A stretch of DNA of 6,556 bases, taken from the NCBI GenBank assembly GCA_002320485.1, contig DCKW01000071.1:1-6556 (forward strand). The letters run 5' to 3'. Below, piece after piece: positions 6,202 through 6,556 of the stretch (position 1 is its first letter; every line of letters begins with the position of its first letter). The position numbers and the translations under genes are program-made. Source of the DNA: Micavibrio sp. UBA1664 (GTDB lineage: Bacteria; Pseudomonadota; Alphaproteobacteria; Micavibrionales; UBA1664). The notes under the pieces are model-generated. The model was not told where the DNA came from. It was given only the letters and a program-made list of their open reading frames with translations, and did not search any database.

Positions 6202-6218
6202 ATCGTTAGACTATTTTT

Positions 6219-6556
6219 ATGAAGATACTTGTAACAGGGGCGGCGGGATTTATAGGATTTCACGTTACGAAAACTTTGCTGAGACGGGGCGATGATGTTG
6301 TCGGTATTGACAATGTGAATGATTATTATGATCCGCGTCTAAAACATGATCGCTTAAAAATTTTAGAAAAAGAAAACGGTTTTAGCTTTTATAAAACAGA
6401 TATTGCAGACCGTGAATCGATGGAAACCATATTCAAGGATACCCATCCTGATTGTGTCATTCACTTGGCCGCGCAGGCGGGGGTGCGATATTCATTGGAA
6501 AATCCCCATGCTTATATTCAATCAAATATAGTAGGGCATTTGAATATTCTTGAGGG
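6219..6556 (+). CDS. UDP-glucuronate 4-epimerase-like NAD-dependent epimerase, 5' part only
   Basis: The first 112 residues of an extended short-chain dehydrogenase/epimerase; the gene runs off the right edge. The NAD-binding motif is VTGAAGFIGFH (5-15), followed by an acidic strand-2 end GIDNVNDYYD (29-38) and the strongly conserved LAAQAGVRYSLENPHAYI (83-100). The NDYYD and AAQAGVRYS segments are hallmarks of the CapI/LpsL group, which converts UDP-glucuronate to UDP-galacturonate for capsule or LPS synthesis. The catalytic Tyr-x-x-x-Lys lies beyond the window, so activity cannot be checked. Related UDP-sugar epimerases or dehydratases remain possible. ATG at 6219 places the glycine motif at the usual distance from the N-terminus, but no ribosome binding site precedes it. 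It diverges from galE, and both fit a nucleotide-sugar supply role. Confidence 0.88.
   Translation, partial: MKILVTGAAGFIGFHVTKTLLRRGDDVVGIDNVNDYYDPRLKHDRLKILEKENGFSFYKTDIADRESMETIFKDTHPDCVIHLAAQAGVRYSLENPHAYIQSNIVGHLNILE

Noticed and set aside
1..6556. CRISPR arrays, insertion sequences, toxin-antitoxin or phage-defence modules
   Set aside because: No regularly spaced repeats, terminal inverted repeats, transposase motifs or defence-type domains are seen on either strand; nearly all the sequence is explained by recognised genes.

Overview
The window looks like chromosomal DNA from an alphaproteobacterium of low-to-moderate GC content, with AT-rich spacers between genes. The assignment rests on protein character. 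The long-chain polyprenyl synthase has the GKITLP form of its second-half signature. The methyltransferase ends in an LRDGA-type tail, and the small S49 peptidase has no membrane anchor and ends in a W-x-R-x-G-L tail. As I recall, a divergent polyprenyl synthase / methyltransferase / S49 peptidase arrangement is common in Alphaproteobacteria. I cannot name a genus.

Left half (1-3142), housekeeping genes. A reverse-strand ispB-type polyprenyl diphosphate synthase runs off the left edge. It diverges across 41 bp from a tightly packed forward block of three genes: a TrmN6-like N6-adenine methyltransferase, an S49 peptidase whose GTG start overlaps the preceding stop by 1 base, and coaD 3 bp further on. 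The block serves isoprenoid quinone side-chain synthesis, RNA modification, proteolysis and coenzyme A synthesis.

Middle (3105-3700). A 62-codon reverse-strand gene of unknown function has a strong ribosome binding site. It overlaps the 3' end of coaD and sits under a cluster of inverted repeats. Then come tRNA-Lys(UUU) with its own promoter and a clean intrinsic terminator, and a well-formed promoter for the next gene.

Right half (3702-6556), nucleotide-sugar supply. It holds manC (bifunctional mannose-6-phosphate isomerase / GDP-mannose pyrophosphorylase), a convergent galE (UDP-glucose 4-epimerase) and, divergent from galE, the 5' end of a UDP-glucuronate 4-epimerase-like gene. Together these would supply GDP-mannose, UDP-galactose (possibly also UDP-GalNAc) and UDP-galacturonate for a surface polysaccharide or LPS. 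No glycosyltransferase, flippase or polymerase gene is inside the window, so this is probably the edge of such a locus or a scattered precursor group.

I found no CRISPR array, insertion sequence, toxin-antitoxin pair or other clearly new multi-gene system. The least explained items are the small reverse-strand gene with its inverted repeats, the residue facing the sugar in GalE, the unusual ManC C-terminus, and the overlapping divergent promoters at 6155-6218.
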